Assembly (NCBI RefSeq): GCF_018873765.1
Contig: NC_057921.1
Coordinates: 66,205,557 to 66,269,556, forward strand
Length of the DNA: 64,000 nt
Source: Telopea speciosissima
Taxonomy: Eukaryota > Streptophyta > Magnoliopsida > Proteales > Proteaceae
Direction of reading: 5' to 3'
In this document: positions 44,037 through 53,337 of the stretch, piece after piece
Layout: each line of letters opens with the position of its first letter
Position numbering within the stretch: position 1 is the stretch's first letter
Notes under the pieces: model-generated
Database searches by the model: none
Seen by the model: only the letters and a program-made list of their open reading frames with translations
What the model was told of the DNA's origin: nothing
Position numbers and translations under genes: made by a program

Positions 44037-44631
44037 GTGGTTGTATCCGAAGAGTCATAGGCTTGAGCTGGGGTTTATGCAAGGTTTAGAAGTGGTATTT
44101 ATGAGGAAAAAATATTCCCTTACTATTGTGATAAAGTTATTAGGATTGTTACGAAATCTTTGTAAAACACAGAGAGACATAACGAAGAGTGATTATAACA
44201 CTTTCTCCATTGCTAGTGAAAATTTAATTTTATCTCTCCGTCAATATAGGCAATTTGCCAAATCACATAAATCCTTACATTGAAGTTGTTTTGATTGTTT
44301 CTTCTATTTATTTATTATTTGTTTCCGACATCGTGCATATGATTTCATTTCTACAAACCACGTATTTACATGCACAACTCACCTCTTATTATTTGGAACT
44401 TCAGGTACTGATGATATTGGATCATACCATTTTCCTCCAAAAAGTATTGATACCATTGATTTTTGGGTCATTTTACTCTCTGACAATATCAATACCACCG
44501 ATGTGATTGATATGATACCGATATCTAAAACCCATGATCAAAAGCCAAATTGGGAAAGGAATTTGTGCAGCCATGCATCATTCATTAAATATGGACTTGG
44601 TGTGCTGGTTTTATGGTCCAGTTTGGATGGA

Positions 44632-44956
44632 TGTTTAAACTAAGGCAATCAAAAAGATGAGAGAATAGAGAAGAGAAGAACAGAAATTTAACGTGGTTCG
44701 GTCACCCAAGATGGATGCCTACGTCCACAGTACAAGCTCCCCACTCAACTATCTTCTTGGGGAGAGTTTATTCTCTTTAAATAAAGATGTATACAGGTGA
44801 GAGTAACAATCATAGTGAGTCTCATGATAACATTCAGACTCTTTATCACGATAAGACTTGGATTCTACCAAGTTTCCTGATATGCTAGGATTAAGGTGTC
44901 CTAGTTTATCCACTTCTCTAATGTGATTGGGATTGGGTTTCCCTAATTTATCAACA
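44632..44956 (-). repeat. 3' LTR of the copia element
   Basis: 325 bp. It retains a 44-bp stretch (44760-44803) missing from the other LTR; on the element strand this stretch contains an AT-rich, TATA-like CTTTATTTAAAGAG. Confidence 0.92.
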
Positions 44957-47900
44957 CTCCCCCTCCAAGTTGGAGCGAAAACATCATATGAGGTCAACTT
45001 GGACATCATATCTTGAAATACTTGCTTGGGCAAGGCTTTAGTAAACGCATCAGCCAGTTGATCATTACTACGTATGTAGGGTGTCTCAATAATTTTGGCT
45101 TGCACTTTTTCACGAACATAATGGCAATCAACCTCGATGTGCTTAGTTCTTTCATGGAACACAGGGTTGGAAACAATGTGAATTGCAACCTGATTATCGA
45201 AAAATAACTGCATAGGTGAACTTGTTCCAAATCCCATTTCCTGTAACAAGAGACGAAGCCAGACTAATTCATTAGTAGCAGAAGCCATCGCCCTGTACTC
45301 AACTTCAGCACTAGATCTGGCAACAACACTTTGCTTCTTGCTCTTCCAGGTAACCAGATTTCCACCAACAAATGTACAGAATCCAGTAGTTGATTTTCTG
45401 TCTGTTGGGCTTCCAGCCCAGTCAGCATCAGCATATCCCACAATATTGGTATGACCATTTCTTTTCATCCAAATTCCTCGGCCTGGGTAGGATTTTAGGT
45501 ATCTTAATATCTGATCTACAATATTCATATGGGCCTCAATAGGAGCATGCATGAATTGACTGACATAACTCACAGCATAGGTAATGTCAGGCCTTGTAAT
45601 AGTCAGATAAATTAATCGTCCTACCAATCTCTGAAATTGATCAATGTCGTGGAGAGGACAATCATTGTCGCTGAACTTGCTACCATAAGCCATAGGGGTA
45701 TCAGCTGGTGAAACACCAAACTTCCCTGTTTCTTTTAACAGATCCAACACATATTTCCTTTGAGAAATAAAGAGCCCTTTGCTAGAGTGAGCTACCTCTA
45801 TTCCAAGAAAATACTGTAATCTTCCCAAGTCCTTACTATCAAATTTCTTGTTCAGATGTTGCTTGAGAGTCTCAATTGCATGTGAACAATTCCCAGAGAT
45901 AACAATAGCATCAACGTAAACAAGTACAGCCACAATGTTACTGCCACTTTGTTTAACAAACAATGAATGATCAGAATCACACTTCTTGAACCCAAAAGAG
46001 GTAAGGGCCGAACTTAACTTACCATACCATGCCCGTGGAGATTGCTTAAGACCATAGATGGCTTTGTTAAGTTTGCATGCCATCCCTTCCTTATACTCCA
46101 TATCATGACCAGGAGGAATGGTCATATAGACTTCTTCCTCAAGGTCGCCTTGTAAAAAGACATTCTTGACATCCATTTGAAATAATGGCCAGCCACAATT
46201 AACAGCAATTGACATTAATACTTTGACAGTATTCATTTTTGCCACAGGTGCAAAGGTTTCCTTATAATCTTCTCCATAGGTTTGAGTGTACCCCTTGGCA
46301 ACAAGCCTAGCTTTATAATGCTCAATAGATCCGTCATTCTTATATTTAATTTTGTACACCCATCGACAACCAACAGATTTCTTCCCATTAGACAAGGGAA
46401 CAATATCCCCAGTGTGATTTTTATGAAGGGCATCAAGTTCCTCATTCATAGCTTTCACCCATATAGGAGATTGTTTTGCTTCAAGAAAATTCACAGGTTC
46501 TTTGTGCACATCTATTGAGGACAAGAAACCTTGAAACCTATGTGATATATTTTCATAACATAGGTGAGTCTGTATGGGATACCTGGCCGAGTGATAGGTA
46601 GTGAAGTCCTTGAGCCTCGTTGAGGGTTGTGGTACCCGTGTGGACCTGCGAACAGGTATAGGCGTGGGGGCAGCAATAACCTCCCCATCATGTTGACCAA
46701 TGTCCCCATCATGCTGTCCATGATCATGAACATCCTCATTATGTTGTAAAATGTGTCTCTCCCCCTGAGTTGGAACAACTGGACTAGGTAAACCAATCGG
46801 TAGAGGAACAAATTCCTCCTCCATGTCAAAATCACTGTAATCAAGGTCCTTTCCAGTCTCCCCCTGAATTTGGTCCCTACTAGAGAAAAACATGTGAGTT
46901 TCATCAAAAATAACATCCCTAGAGATCAGAACTTTCCGTGTTGCAGGATCAAAGCATTTGTAGCCCTTTTTAAAAGAAGAGTAGCCAATAAAAACACATT
47001 TTTTAGCTCGTGGATCCAGTTTTCCCCCAGGTGAATGAACAAAACAAGTACTACCAAAAACAAGCAGGTGAGAAAGAAAAACAGGGCGACCAAGGAGAAT
47101 TTCCATGGGAGACTGATAGTGGAGGACTTTACTAGGAAGCCGATTAATCAAATAACAGCTAGTAAGCACTGCATCTGACCAAAAAACTTTGGGAAAATGA
47201 CCCTGAAACAGTAGGGAACGAGTCACTTCAAGTAAATGACGGTTTTTGCGTTCGGCAACTCCATTTTGTTGGGGAGTACCAACACAAGAGGTCTGATGGA
47301 TAATGCCTCGATTTTTAAGAAAAGATTCAAATGGGGAATTGGTATATTCTGTACCATTGTCAGTACGTAAAACTTTGAGGCAGGTATCATATTGAGTCTG
47401 AATCATATCACAAAATTCTTGAAAAATTGTAAACACCTCACTTTTTGCAGTCATCAAATATAACCAGGTAGTGCGAGACTTGTTATCAATGAAAGTCACA
47501 AAATATCTAAAATCATTTCTGGAAATAACAGGGGCTGGTCCCCACACATCAGAGTGAACCAAGTCAAATAAATTTTTTGACACATGTGAACTAGATGAAA
47601 AAGGTAATCTATGGTGTTTAGAATAACTACAAGTCTCACAAAGTTTAGAATCAAGAGAATAATTAGGGTGCAAACATCGCAGCACAGTATCAGATGGATG
47701 CCCCATGCGCCAATGCCATAAGTAGGATGTGGTATCTTTATTAGTATTTGCAATCAATGCATCTCCTGAAACATCAAGAATATAAAGTCCATGCCTGAAT
47801 CTTCCTTCACCAATCATCTTCCCTGTGCTGTTGTCCTGAAACACCACCTTTTGTGTAGAAAAAACAGCAGTACAATTCAAATCTTTAGTGAGTTTGCTAA

Positions 47901-49209
47901 CAGACAATAAATTTGAAAAGAGAGCTAGCACAAATAAAACCTCACAAAGAGAGGAAAAAATAGTAACAGTCCCACGACCCTTAACTGGTATGTTGGTTCC
48001 ATTAGCAACCGTAATAGGGGAGTGAGACTTATCATCAATGGCATGAAAATTATTCAGAAAATGTGATGTGGAGACCACGTGATCCGTGACACCAGAATCA
48101 ATAACAAAATAATTTGAATGACAAGTAGTGAGTGCAAAGGCATTACCAGAATGAGCAACATTGCCAGATTCAACAGATGAGGAACCCTTCCCAGTGGCTT
48201 GCATAAGCTGTTGAAGTTGTGAAGCTATTTTTCCCAATGATACCTGAAAATCTGTGGAATTCTGAACAGCTGCTTTAGCATCAATTACACCATCTTTGTT
48301 GGGTCGCAAATGTGGGTTTAAAACCCAACACCGGTCTTTAGTGTGTCCATCCTTATCACAATGATCACAATGATATGTTGTACGTCGGGTTTTCCATTTT
48401 CCTTTTCCTGCAGAGGAGTGACCCCCAGTACCAATTCGGTTTCCGGTGTTACCCTGATGACTAATATTAGCCTGAACAACATTAGCCGAGTTCTCAATAG
48501 GTTCCATTTCAGATTTCAAATCTGGATTCATAACCCGCTTACGAGTTTCTTCCCGTTGAATAATAGCGCAAATATTAGCAAAGGAGGGAAGACTTGAACT
48601 CATAAGAATTTGTCGTTTAAGGTCTTCAAATTCAGGTCGAATACTTGCCAAGAGTTGAAAAATACGGTCTTGCTCTTCACGCTGGGTATAGATCTCAATA
48701 GTTTGCGCAGGGGGACGATACTGCCGTAGTTCGTCCCATTTTTTCTTTAAATTACCCAGGTGAATAGTGAAGGATTGATCGGGTCCTTGGGACATATGAG
48801 CAATGTCCTGCTGTAATTCAAATACACGTGAGGCATTATCCTCATGTCCATACATACTTTTCACAGAGTCCCAAAGGGTTTGTGCGGTCTCAGAGTAAGC
48901 AAATATCTCATATATGGAGGGGTCCATGGAATTAAAAATCCATGACATAACTAGGTTATCATTTGCCATCCATTCAACAAATTTCGGATCAGCAGAATCA
49001 CAGTTAGGGGCTTTGATGGTCCCATTAATATGGCCTTGCTTAGATCGGCCTCCAAGAGCAATCATTACTGCCCTAGACCAGAGCAAATAATTTCGCCCAT
49101 TAAACAAAATTGTAGTAAGCCGTGAATTTCCTTCCATGGAGGTCGACTTTCCCCCATCAGATTTTCCTCCATCAGAGGAGGTCACAACAGCATCACCCAT
49201 TATAAACAA
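44749..49209 (-). CDS. Copia gag-pol polyprotein, 1486 aa, uninterrupted, active-site change in reverse transcriptase
   Basis: Domains in order: gag (UBN2-type, about 30-250), zinc knuckle CX2CX4HX4C near 280-293, aspartic protease DSGVTDH near 372, integrase HHCC near 495-535 and core with LRTDNGTEY and QQNGVAERKN (about 540-720), reverse transcriptase (about 940-1190) and RNase H (about 1250-1400, with ADADWAGS, SSAEVEYRAM, DNQVAIHI). The reverse-transcriptase motif normally YVDD reads YVDA (Ala 1101, codon at 45907-45909), which should abolish polymerase activity. Neighbouring conserved positions are also slightly off (DVKNVFLQGD; DSGV in the protease). The frame does not stop at the LTR but runs about 70 codons into it. 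No frameshift or premature stop. Confidence 0.95.
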   Translation of the reverse strand: MFIMGDAVVTSSDGGKSDGGKSTSMEGNSRLTTILFNGRNYLLWSRAVMIALGGRSKQGHINGTIKAPNCDSADPKFVEWMANDNLVMSWIFNSMDPSIYEIFAYSETAQTLWDSVKSMYGHEDNASRVFELQQDIAHMSQGPDQSFTIHLGNLKKKWDELRQYRPPAQTIEIYTQREEQDRIFQLLASIRPEFEDLKRQILMSSSLPSFANICAIIQREETRKRVMNPDLKSEMEPIENSANVVQANISHQGNTGNRIGTGGHSSAGKGKWKTRRTTYHCDHCDKDGHTKDRCWVLNPHLRPNKDGVIDAKAAVQNSTDFQVSLGKIASQLQQLMQATGKGSSSVESGNVAHSGNAFALTTCHSNYFVIDSGVTDHVVSTSHFLNNFHAIDDKSHSPITVANGTNIPVKGRGTVTIFSSLCEVLFVLALFSNLLSVSKLTKDLNCTAVFSTQKVVFQDNSTGKMIGEGRFRHGLYILDVSGDALIANTNKDTTSYLWHWRMGHPSDTVLRCLHPNYSLDSKLCETCSYSKHHRLPFSSSSHVSKNLFDLVHSDVWGPAPVISRNDFRYFVTFIDNKSRTTWLYLMTAKSEVFTIFQEFCDMIQTQYDTCLKVLRTDNGTEYTNSPFESFLKNRGIIHQTSCVGTPQQNGVAERKNRHLLEVTRSLLFQGHFPKVFWSDAVLTSCYLINRLPSKVLHYQSPMEILLGRPVFLSHLLVFGSTCFVHSPGGKLDPRAKKCVFIGYSSFKKGYKCFDPATRKVLISRDVIFDETHMFFSSRDQIQGETGKDLDYSDFDMEEEFVPLPIGLPSPVVPTQGERHILQHNEDVHDHGQHDGDIGQHDGEVIAAPTPIPVRRSTRVPQPSTRLKDFTTYHSARYPIQTHLCYENISHRFQGFLSSIDVHKEPVNFLEAKQSPIWVKAMNEELDALHKNHTGDIVPLSNGKKSVGCRWVYKIKYKNDGSIEHYKARLVAKGYTQTYGEDYKETFAPVAKMNTVKVLMSIAVNCGWPLFQMDVKNVFLQGDLEEEVYMTIPPGHDMEYKEGMACKLNKAIYGLKQSPRAWYGKLSSALTSFGFKKCDSDHSLFVKQSGSNIVAVLVYVDAIVISGNCSHAIETLKQHLNKKFDSKDLGRLQYFLGIEVAHSSKGLFISQRKYVLDLLKETGKFGVSPADTPMAYGSKFSDNDCPLHDIDQFQRLVGRLIYLTITRPDITYAVSYVSQFMHAPIEAHMNIVDQILRYLKSYPGRGIWMKRNGHTNIVGYADADWAGSPTDRKSTTGFCTFVGGNLVTWKSKKQSVVARSSAEVEYRAMASATNELVWLRLLLQEMGFGTSSPMQLFFDNQVAIHIVSNPVFHERTKHIEVDCHYVREKVQAKIIETPYIRSNDQLADAFTKALPKQVFQDMMSKLTSYDVFAPTWRGSVDKLGKPNPNHIREVDKLGHLNPSISGNLVESKSYRDKESECYHETHYDCYSHLYTSLFKENKLSPRR
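44957..44966 (-). other. Polypurine tract of the copia element
   Basis: GGAGGGGGAG on the minus strand immediately before the 3' LTR, the usual primer for plus-strand DNA synthesis. Confidence 0.85.
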
Positions 49210-49339
49210 TAAAGTTTAAATAAAAAATCTTCAAATATTAAGACTTATCTGGAAGAGGATGAATCTGAAATCCGATAGCACAGTGAGTAGTAGTATGCAA
49301 TAATAGACACAGTGCATGCAGCGACAATCACGTCGCAAG

Positions 49340-49565
49340 CAATCAGCAATACACCGGTTCAAGTAGTAGTGGCGCTAGCGGCAGCGAGCAAAGCACATGC
49401 AACAGTGCCGTAGGCAGCCGCAACGCAAGTAGCAGGCAAGGTGCAGACCGTGACGAGCACGTTGCAAACAGCAGCAGCGCAAACAGCAGTCACGGAAGAA
49501 GCGGCGCGCAAACAGTAGTCACGCAAGTAGTAGCGCAAACGACAGTCACGCAAGAAGCAGTAGGC
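49340..49565 (-). repeat. Degenerate tandem repeats in the copia 5' leader
   Basis: The leader between the 5' LTR and the gag ATG contains imperfect repeats. Three units of about 27 bases at 49475-49555 are built on 'gcgcaaacagcagtcacg' followed by 'gaagaagcg', 'caagtagta' or 'caagaagcag'. Farther left similar 'gcagc/gcaagtag' words continue. GC content is well above that of the flanks. Confidence 0.65.
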
Positions 49566-49603
49566 ATATCATGGGATCTTCAAATTGATCGACTCTTACA
49601 CCC

Positions 49604-49615
49604 GCTTTGATACCA
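49604..49615 (-). other. Primer-binding site of the copia element
   Basis: TGGTATCAAAGC on the minus strand directly follows the 5' LTR; one mismatch to the usual tRNA-iMet complement. Confidence 0.82.
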
Positions 49616-49896
49616 TGTTTAAACTAAGGCAATCACAAAGATGAGAGAATAGAGAAGAGAAGAACAGAAATTTAACGTGGTTCGGTCACCCAAGATGGAT
49701 GCCTACGTCCACAGTACAAGCTCCCCACTCAACTATCTTTTTGGGGCAATCATAGTGAGTCTCATGATAACATTCGGACTCTTTATCACGATAAGACTTG
49801 GATTCTACCAAGTTTCCTGATATGCTAGGATTAAGGTGTCCTAGTTTATCCACTTCTCTAATGTGATTGGGATTGGGTTTCCCTAATTTATCAACA
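49616..49896 (-). repeat. 5' LTR of the copia element, with 44-bp deletion
   Basis: 281 bp, otherwise nearly identical to the other LTR (3 substitutions). It lacks the stretch equivalent to 44760-44803. Confidence 0.92.
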
Positions 49897-51237
49897 ATGG
49901 ACATAAATGCCCATCTGACAATAGTTAATGTAGGCAGTGCATGTGCATAAAAACTTCTGCCAAATTCAAATGACACAATATGATGTTGGCTATGATTCAA
50001 TTATTGGGTCGAGTGCCATGAATTTTATTTTTTAGCAAAAAATAACCTTAAAATAGTAGGAAATGAACTTATCTGTTATGGGATCGATTTCTTCTTGATC
50101 CACCTACTACAACTACAAGTTCATATCGTCAAGAGATGTGGTGGGACCGAATCATGCCACCATCTATCGATACTCTCCTTAAGATCATGGATGCCCCCTA
50201 CGGTTTAATAATGGGTTCTTGCAAATTGATGGATAATATAAAATAACCGATCTAGGCTCCACAAGTAGATGTTGCACCTACTTATTAGGCTACATATATT
50301 GAGACTCTTAAGAGTTGTGCTCAATAAGAAAAGAAGAAGACTTAAAGATACATCTCAAAATAATATGAGAATAGGCCTTAATCAGTGAGGGGTGACAAAG
50401 AGATGAAAATTGAAAACAAGTAGATGATAGTTATAATTGACACATCAGATGGTTAGGAAATCCTCTACTTATAGAATAGAGAGGTGCCTGCCTCTTGGAC
50501 GTACCTGTCCAAGAGTCCAAAATATGCGTCTCCTAAACTGATTTTTTTTTGTTTTTTTTCAAGAAAAAACCGTTGCTGATCGATTAACTTGGCGAGCCGG
50601 TAGATTGTTGACCAATTCCTCTTAATGATCAAAACAATGCTCTTGAAAAACTTCTTCCAGCCTTCAACCCAAAGATGGCTGATCGACAAATTATTTTCTG
50701 CCAACTAATTAAACATTCACAATAAGTAATACTAAGCATCCAAAAACGTGGGAGACTATGTATGAAATGAAGCCTTTTGAATCTTAAATTCATTCTTACC
50801 AAAAAATAAATAAATAAATAAATAAATAAAAAATCTTAAATTCAATGCAAAACAACAAAAAAATCACGTAAATAAACACATTAAAATACAAGAAATTTAT
50901 TGTGGTTTGACTCAAAAATCATCATCCACCCGAGACAATAAAAAATCTTAAATTCTACAAGCTTTCTTTTGCAAAAAAATATCAACGTTGATTTGCTAAC
51001 TTCCCATTATCTCTTCCCATCTGCCTGCCACACCTAAACCAGTAGACCCACACCCACACCCCAACCTAGGTGCCCGCACAGGTCAGTGTTTCACATGATG
51101 TGTTGCGATTTCACCTCTCCTATCCTACAACCCGATCAGAGAGAGCATTTTCACTCACAAGATGTGAAGCAAAAGAGAATCATTTATTCCTAGATTTACA
51201 TTTGTTCATAGCCTGAAATGTCTGCTGTCTTCGTCAT

Positions 51238-51339
51238 CTAGACACATAACCGCCTAACCGCCTTGAAAATGAACTCCTTGCTCCATGTGATTTCCACCTT
51301 TTCATGAGGGCAAGGCGGTTAGGCGGTTGCTGTGTCTAG
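51238..51339. repeat. Palindromic MITE (CTAGACACA...AACCGCCTAACCGCC)
   Basis: Left arm CTAGACACATAACCGCCTAA pairs with right arm TTAGGCGGTTGCTGTGTCTAG (one small difference); the loop holds 'atgaactccttgctccatgtg'. 102 bp in all. Confidence 0.7.
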
Positions 51340-51452
51340 GCGTTGGAGCCACGACTACAGCACAAACATGGGTATTACAGAAATACTCAAAACAGTGATC
51401 ACACCCTTCATAGAGATCTTGCTCTCTGAGATTTACCGCTCCGGCAACCTCC

Positions 51453-51577
51453 TTGGTTGCAAAGGTTGATTCCTCCTAACCACAGAGAGAGAGAGAGAGA
51501 GAGAGAGAGCATCCAATCATAGTCATACAAGCTGAAGATTCTACAGGCATTGGTTGCAAAGGTTGATTCCTCCTAAC

Positions 51578-51618
<41 letters not shown>

Positions 51619-51658
51619 CATCCAATCATAGTCATACAAGCTGAAGATTCTACAGGCA
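51453..51658. repeat. Tandem duplication (97 bp and 109 bp) with internal GA microsatellites
   Basis: Both units read 'ttggttgcaaaggttgattc', 'ctcctaaccaca', a GA run, then 'catccaatcatagtcatac' and 'aagctgaagattctacaggc'. They are identical apart from the GA-run length and a CACA insertion in the second unit. Confidence 0.9.
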
Positions 51659-51956
51659 TTGATACACAATTAACATCCTACATTTACAACAACAGGAAAT
51701 AATAAAACAAAATAAAGTTTGGAAACAGTAAAATTGCCGATGAAAGAACAGGAAAAATTCTTGCAAACCAGTAATTAATCAACTCACGATACTCTTGTAA
51801 TTTTCCCTGCTCATGTTTACAATTTTCAATAAGCTCCAAAAGAACTCCTAGAGCAAGAGTGTAAATGGTATTATTTGCTGGGTAGCTTTCCATGTTTTCT
51901 GCGTGAGTGTCCCCTGTTGCAAAAATAAATCTGTGGATCTCACACTACGATGAGAT

Positions 51957-53296
51957 TCATGGCTGTGACGGGGAAGGAGATGCTGGAGGTTTGAAATCTG
52001 GATACTGCATTCATAAAGATAAATCCACCGCATCAGTTCACATCACAACTTGGGAAACTAGTTTGTCTATGTGTGGCAGATGATCATTGATGGTATCATA
52101 TTGAAATGCAAATGGAAATAGTATATGAAACTGCAAGTTTTATTGAAAAAGAAAGCAGGAATATTAAGAGTACTAAGAGGCTTTACAGTTGGATATGGTG
52201 ACAATGCCTGTCTTAGCCCTGGAACTGATTCAGCTTTTACTTCTGTTTTGGGGACTGAATTTATCTGCGGCATAGGATCTGCAGCAGTTTCAACTTTTGG
52301 CCCTGCATTCAAATCAGGGACAGCATTTGGGCTTCCCTCTGCGGGTGCTGGTAAAGCCTTTTTATCCAAAGGAGAAGGTAGAAGAGCCGTCCCAATTTGC
52401 TGAAATTCCAGAAAAATGGTAGCAGAGAACTATTAAAATTATAGGTGACAAGTGCCCTACTATTAAATAGTTGACTCCAAAAATGTAAATTAAATTTTAA
52501 TTTACAGAACACTACGTACTTGAGTGTCTACTGTAGATTACAAACATATCATCTTCAAGTATATTGGAAGTCTTTTGTACTAGCAAACTGAATGCATATG
52601 CAACAGATGGATCATTAAACAAGCTTCTAAAATGACCTTTAAGATGAAATCAGGAGCTCATGTACACTGTACAGACAAAGCCTGTTTTATGCCCTAATTG
52701 ACAAGAACAACTCAGCCTTATCCCAACTAAATGGGGTTGGCTGTTTTATGCCCTATTTTACAAGCTTCTCCAACCCACTTTCTTTCTACATCACAAGTCA
52801 TGACTGCATATCCTTTGGGCACTCAGCATATAATTGCTTCTATTCAAAAACTTCAAAGGGCAATTTTCTATGGTGAAAGTGCAAATATACAGTGAGGTGT
52901 GGGCTGATGTGGACTAGTACATTATACAAGTGGGCAATCTAGAGGATGCCATATCAGATAGTCTATCATGCAATGGAGGCAGTTCAAGTGGCTGAAAACC
53001 CTGAATTGCAGGTCTCAAAGTGTGAACTGTCAGAAAAGAAGACATTTAACCCCAAGTAAATAACGATGGAGCTTAGCTTTTCCTACCGTAATATCACCAA
53101 CAAGCTCTTTGGGAGCAACCTTAGTGTTCAAGAACTCCTCAACCTGTTGCAGCGTTTCCTTCCGATCCTGTCAGCGGAAAGTCAATTAATTATCATGTCA
53201 AATATAGTAGAACTGAGTTGAGTAGGAAAATTCAATATAATACGGATAGAGCTTTTGTGCATGGGAGATACAACCACCCTACATCACTCCACAGAG

Positions 53297-53337
<41 letters not shown>

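Larger units (their letters stand above)
39281..44631. other. Intergenic repeat-rich region
   Basis: No convincing gene. 39840-40440 is AT-rich with a GGTTCCGGTTCC-type left side and a right end whose reverse complement begins TAAGGGTGTCAATATGGG, typical of hAT-like or other non-autonomous elements. 40670-40900, 43229-43355 and 43858-44036 are hairpin or dispersed repeats. A homopolymer A run sits at about 42311-42330. Confidence 0.5.
44632..49896 (-). mobile_element. Full-length Ty1/copia LTR retrotransposon, 5.27 kb
   Basis: Bounded by LTRs at 44632-44956 (3' LTR of the element) and 49616-49896 (5' LTR), each TGTT...AACA on the plus strand. A perfect ATGGA target duplication flanks it (44627-44631 and 49897-49901). 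A tRNA-iMet-type primer site abuts the 5' LTR, a purine tract abuts the 3' LTR, and one unbroken gag-pol frame fills the interior. The LTRs differ by only 3 substitutions over 281 shared bases plus one 44-bp indel, implying a recent insertion. The polyprotein carries at least one active-site change, so self-mobilisation is doubtful. Confidence 0.96.
49902..51956. other. Intergenic region downstream of TROL
   Basis: No gene seen. It holds an AAAT microsatellite (about 50803-50830), a short palindromic MITE (51238-51339) and a tandem duplication with GA repeats (51453-51658). The right end contains the TROL 3' untranslated region. Confidence 0.55.

Noticed and set aside
46282..46518. Plus-strand and alternate-frame ORFs inside the copia element
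   Set aside because: They overlap the long gag-pol frame and have no independent features.
49359..49553. Ala/Val-rich 64-codon frame in the copia leader
   Set aside because: It arises from the GC-rich tandem repeats and is not followed in frame by gag.
51483..51618. CRISPR-like direct repeats
   Set aside because: Two units with microsatellite cores in a plant genome; simple tandem duplication.
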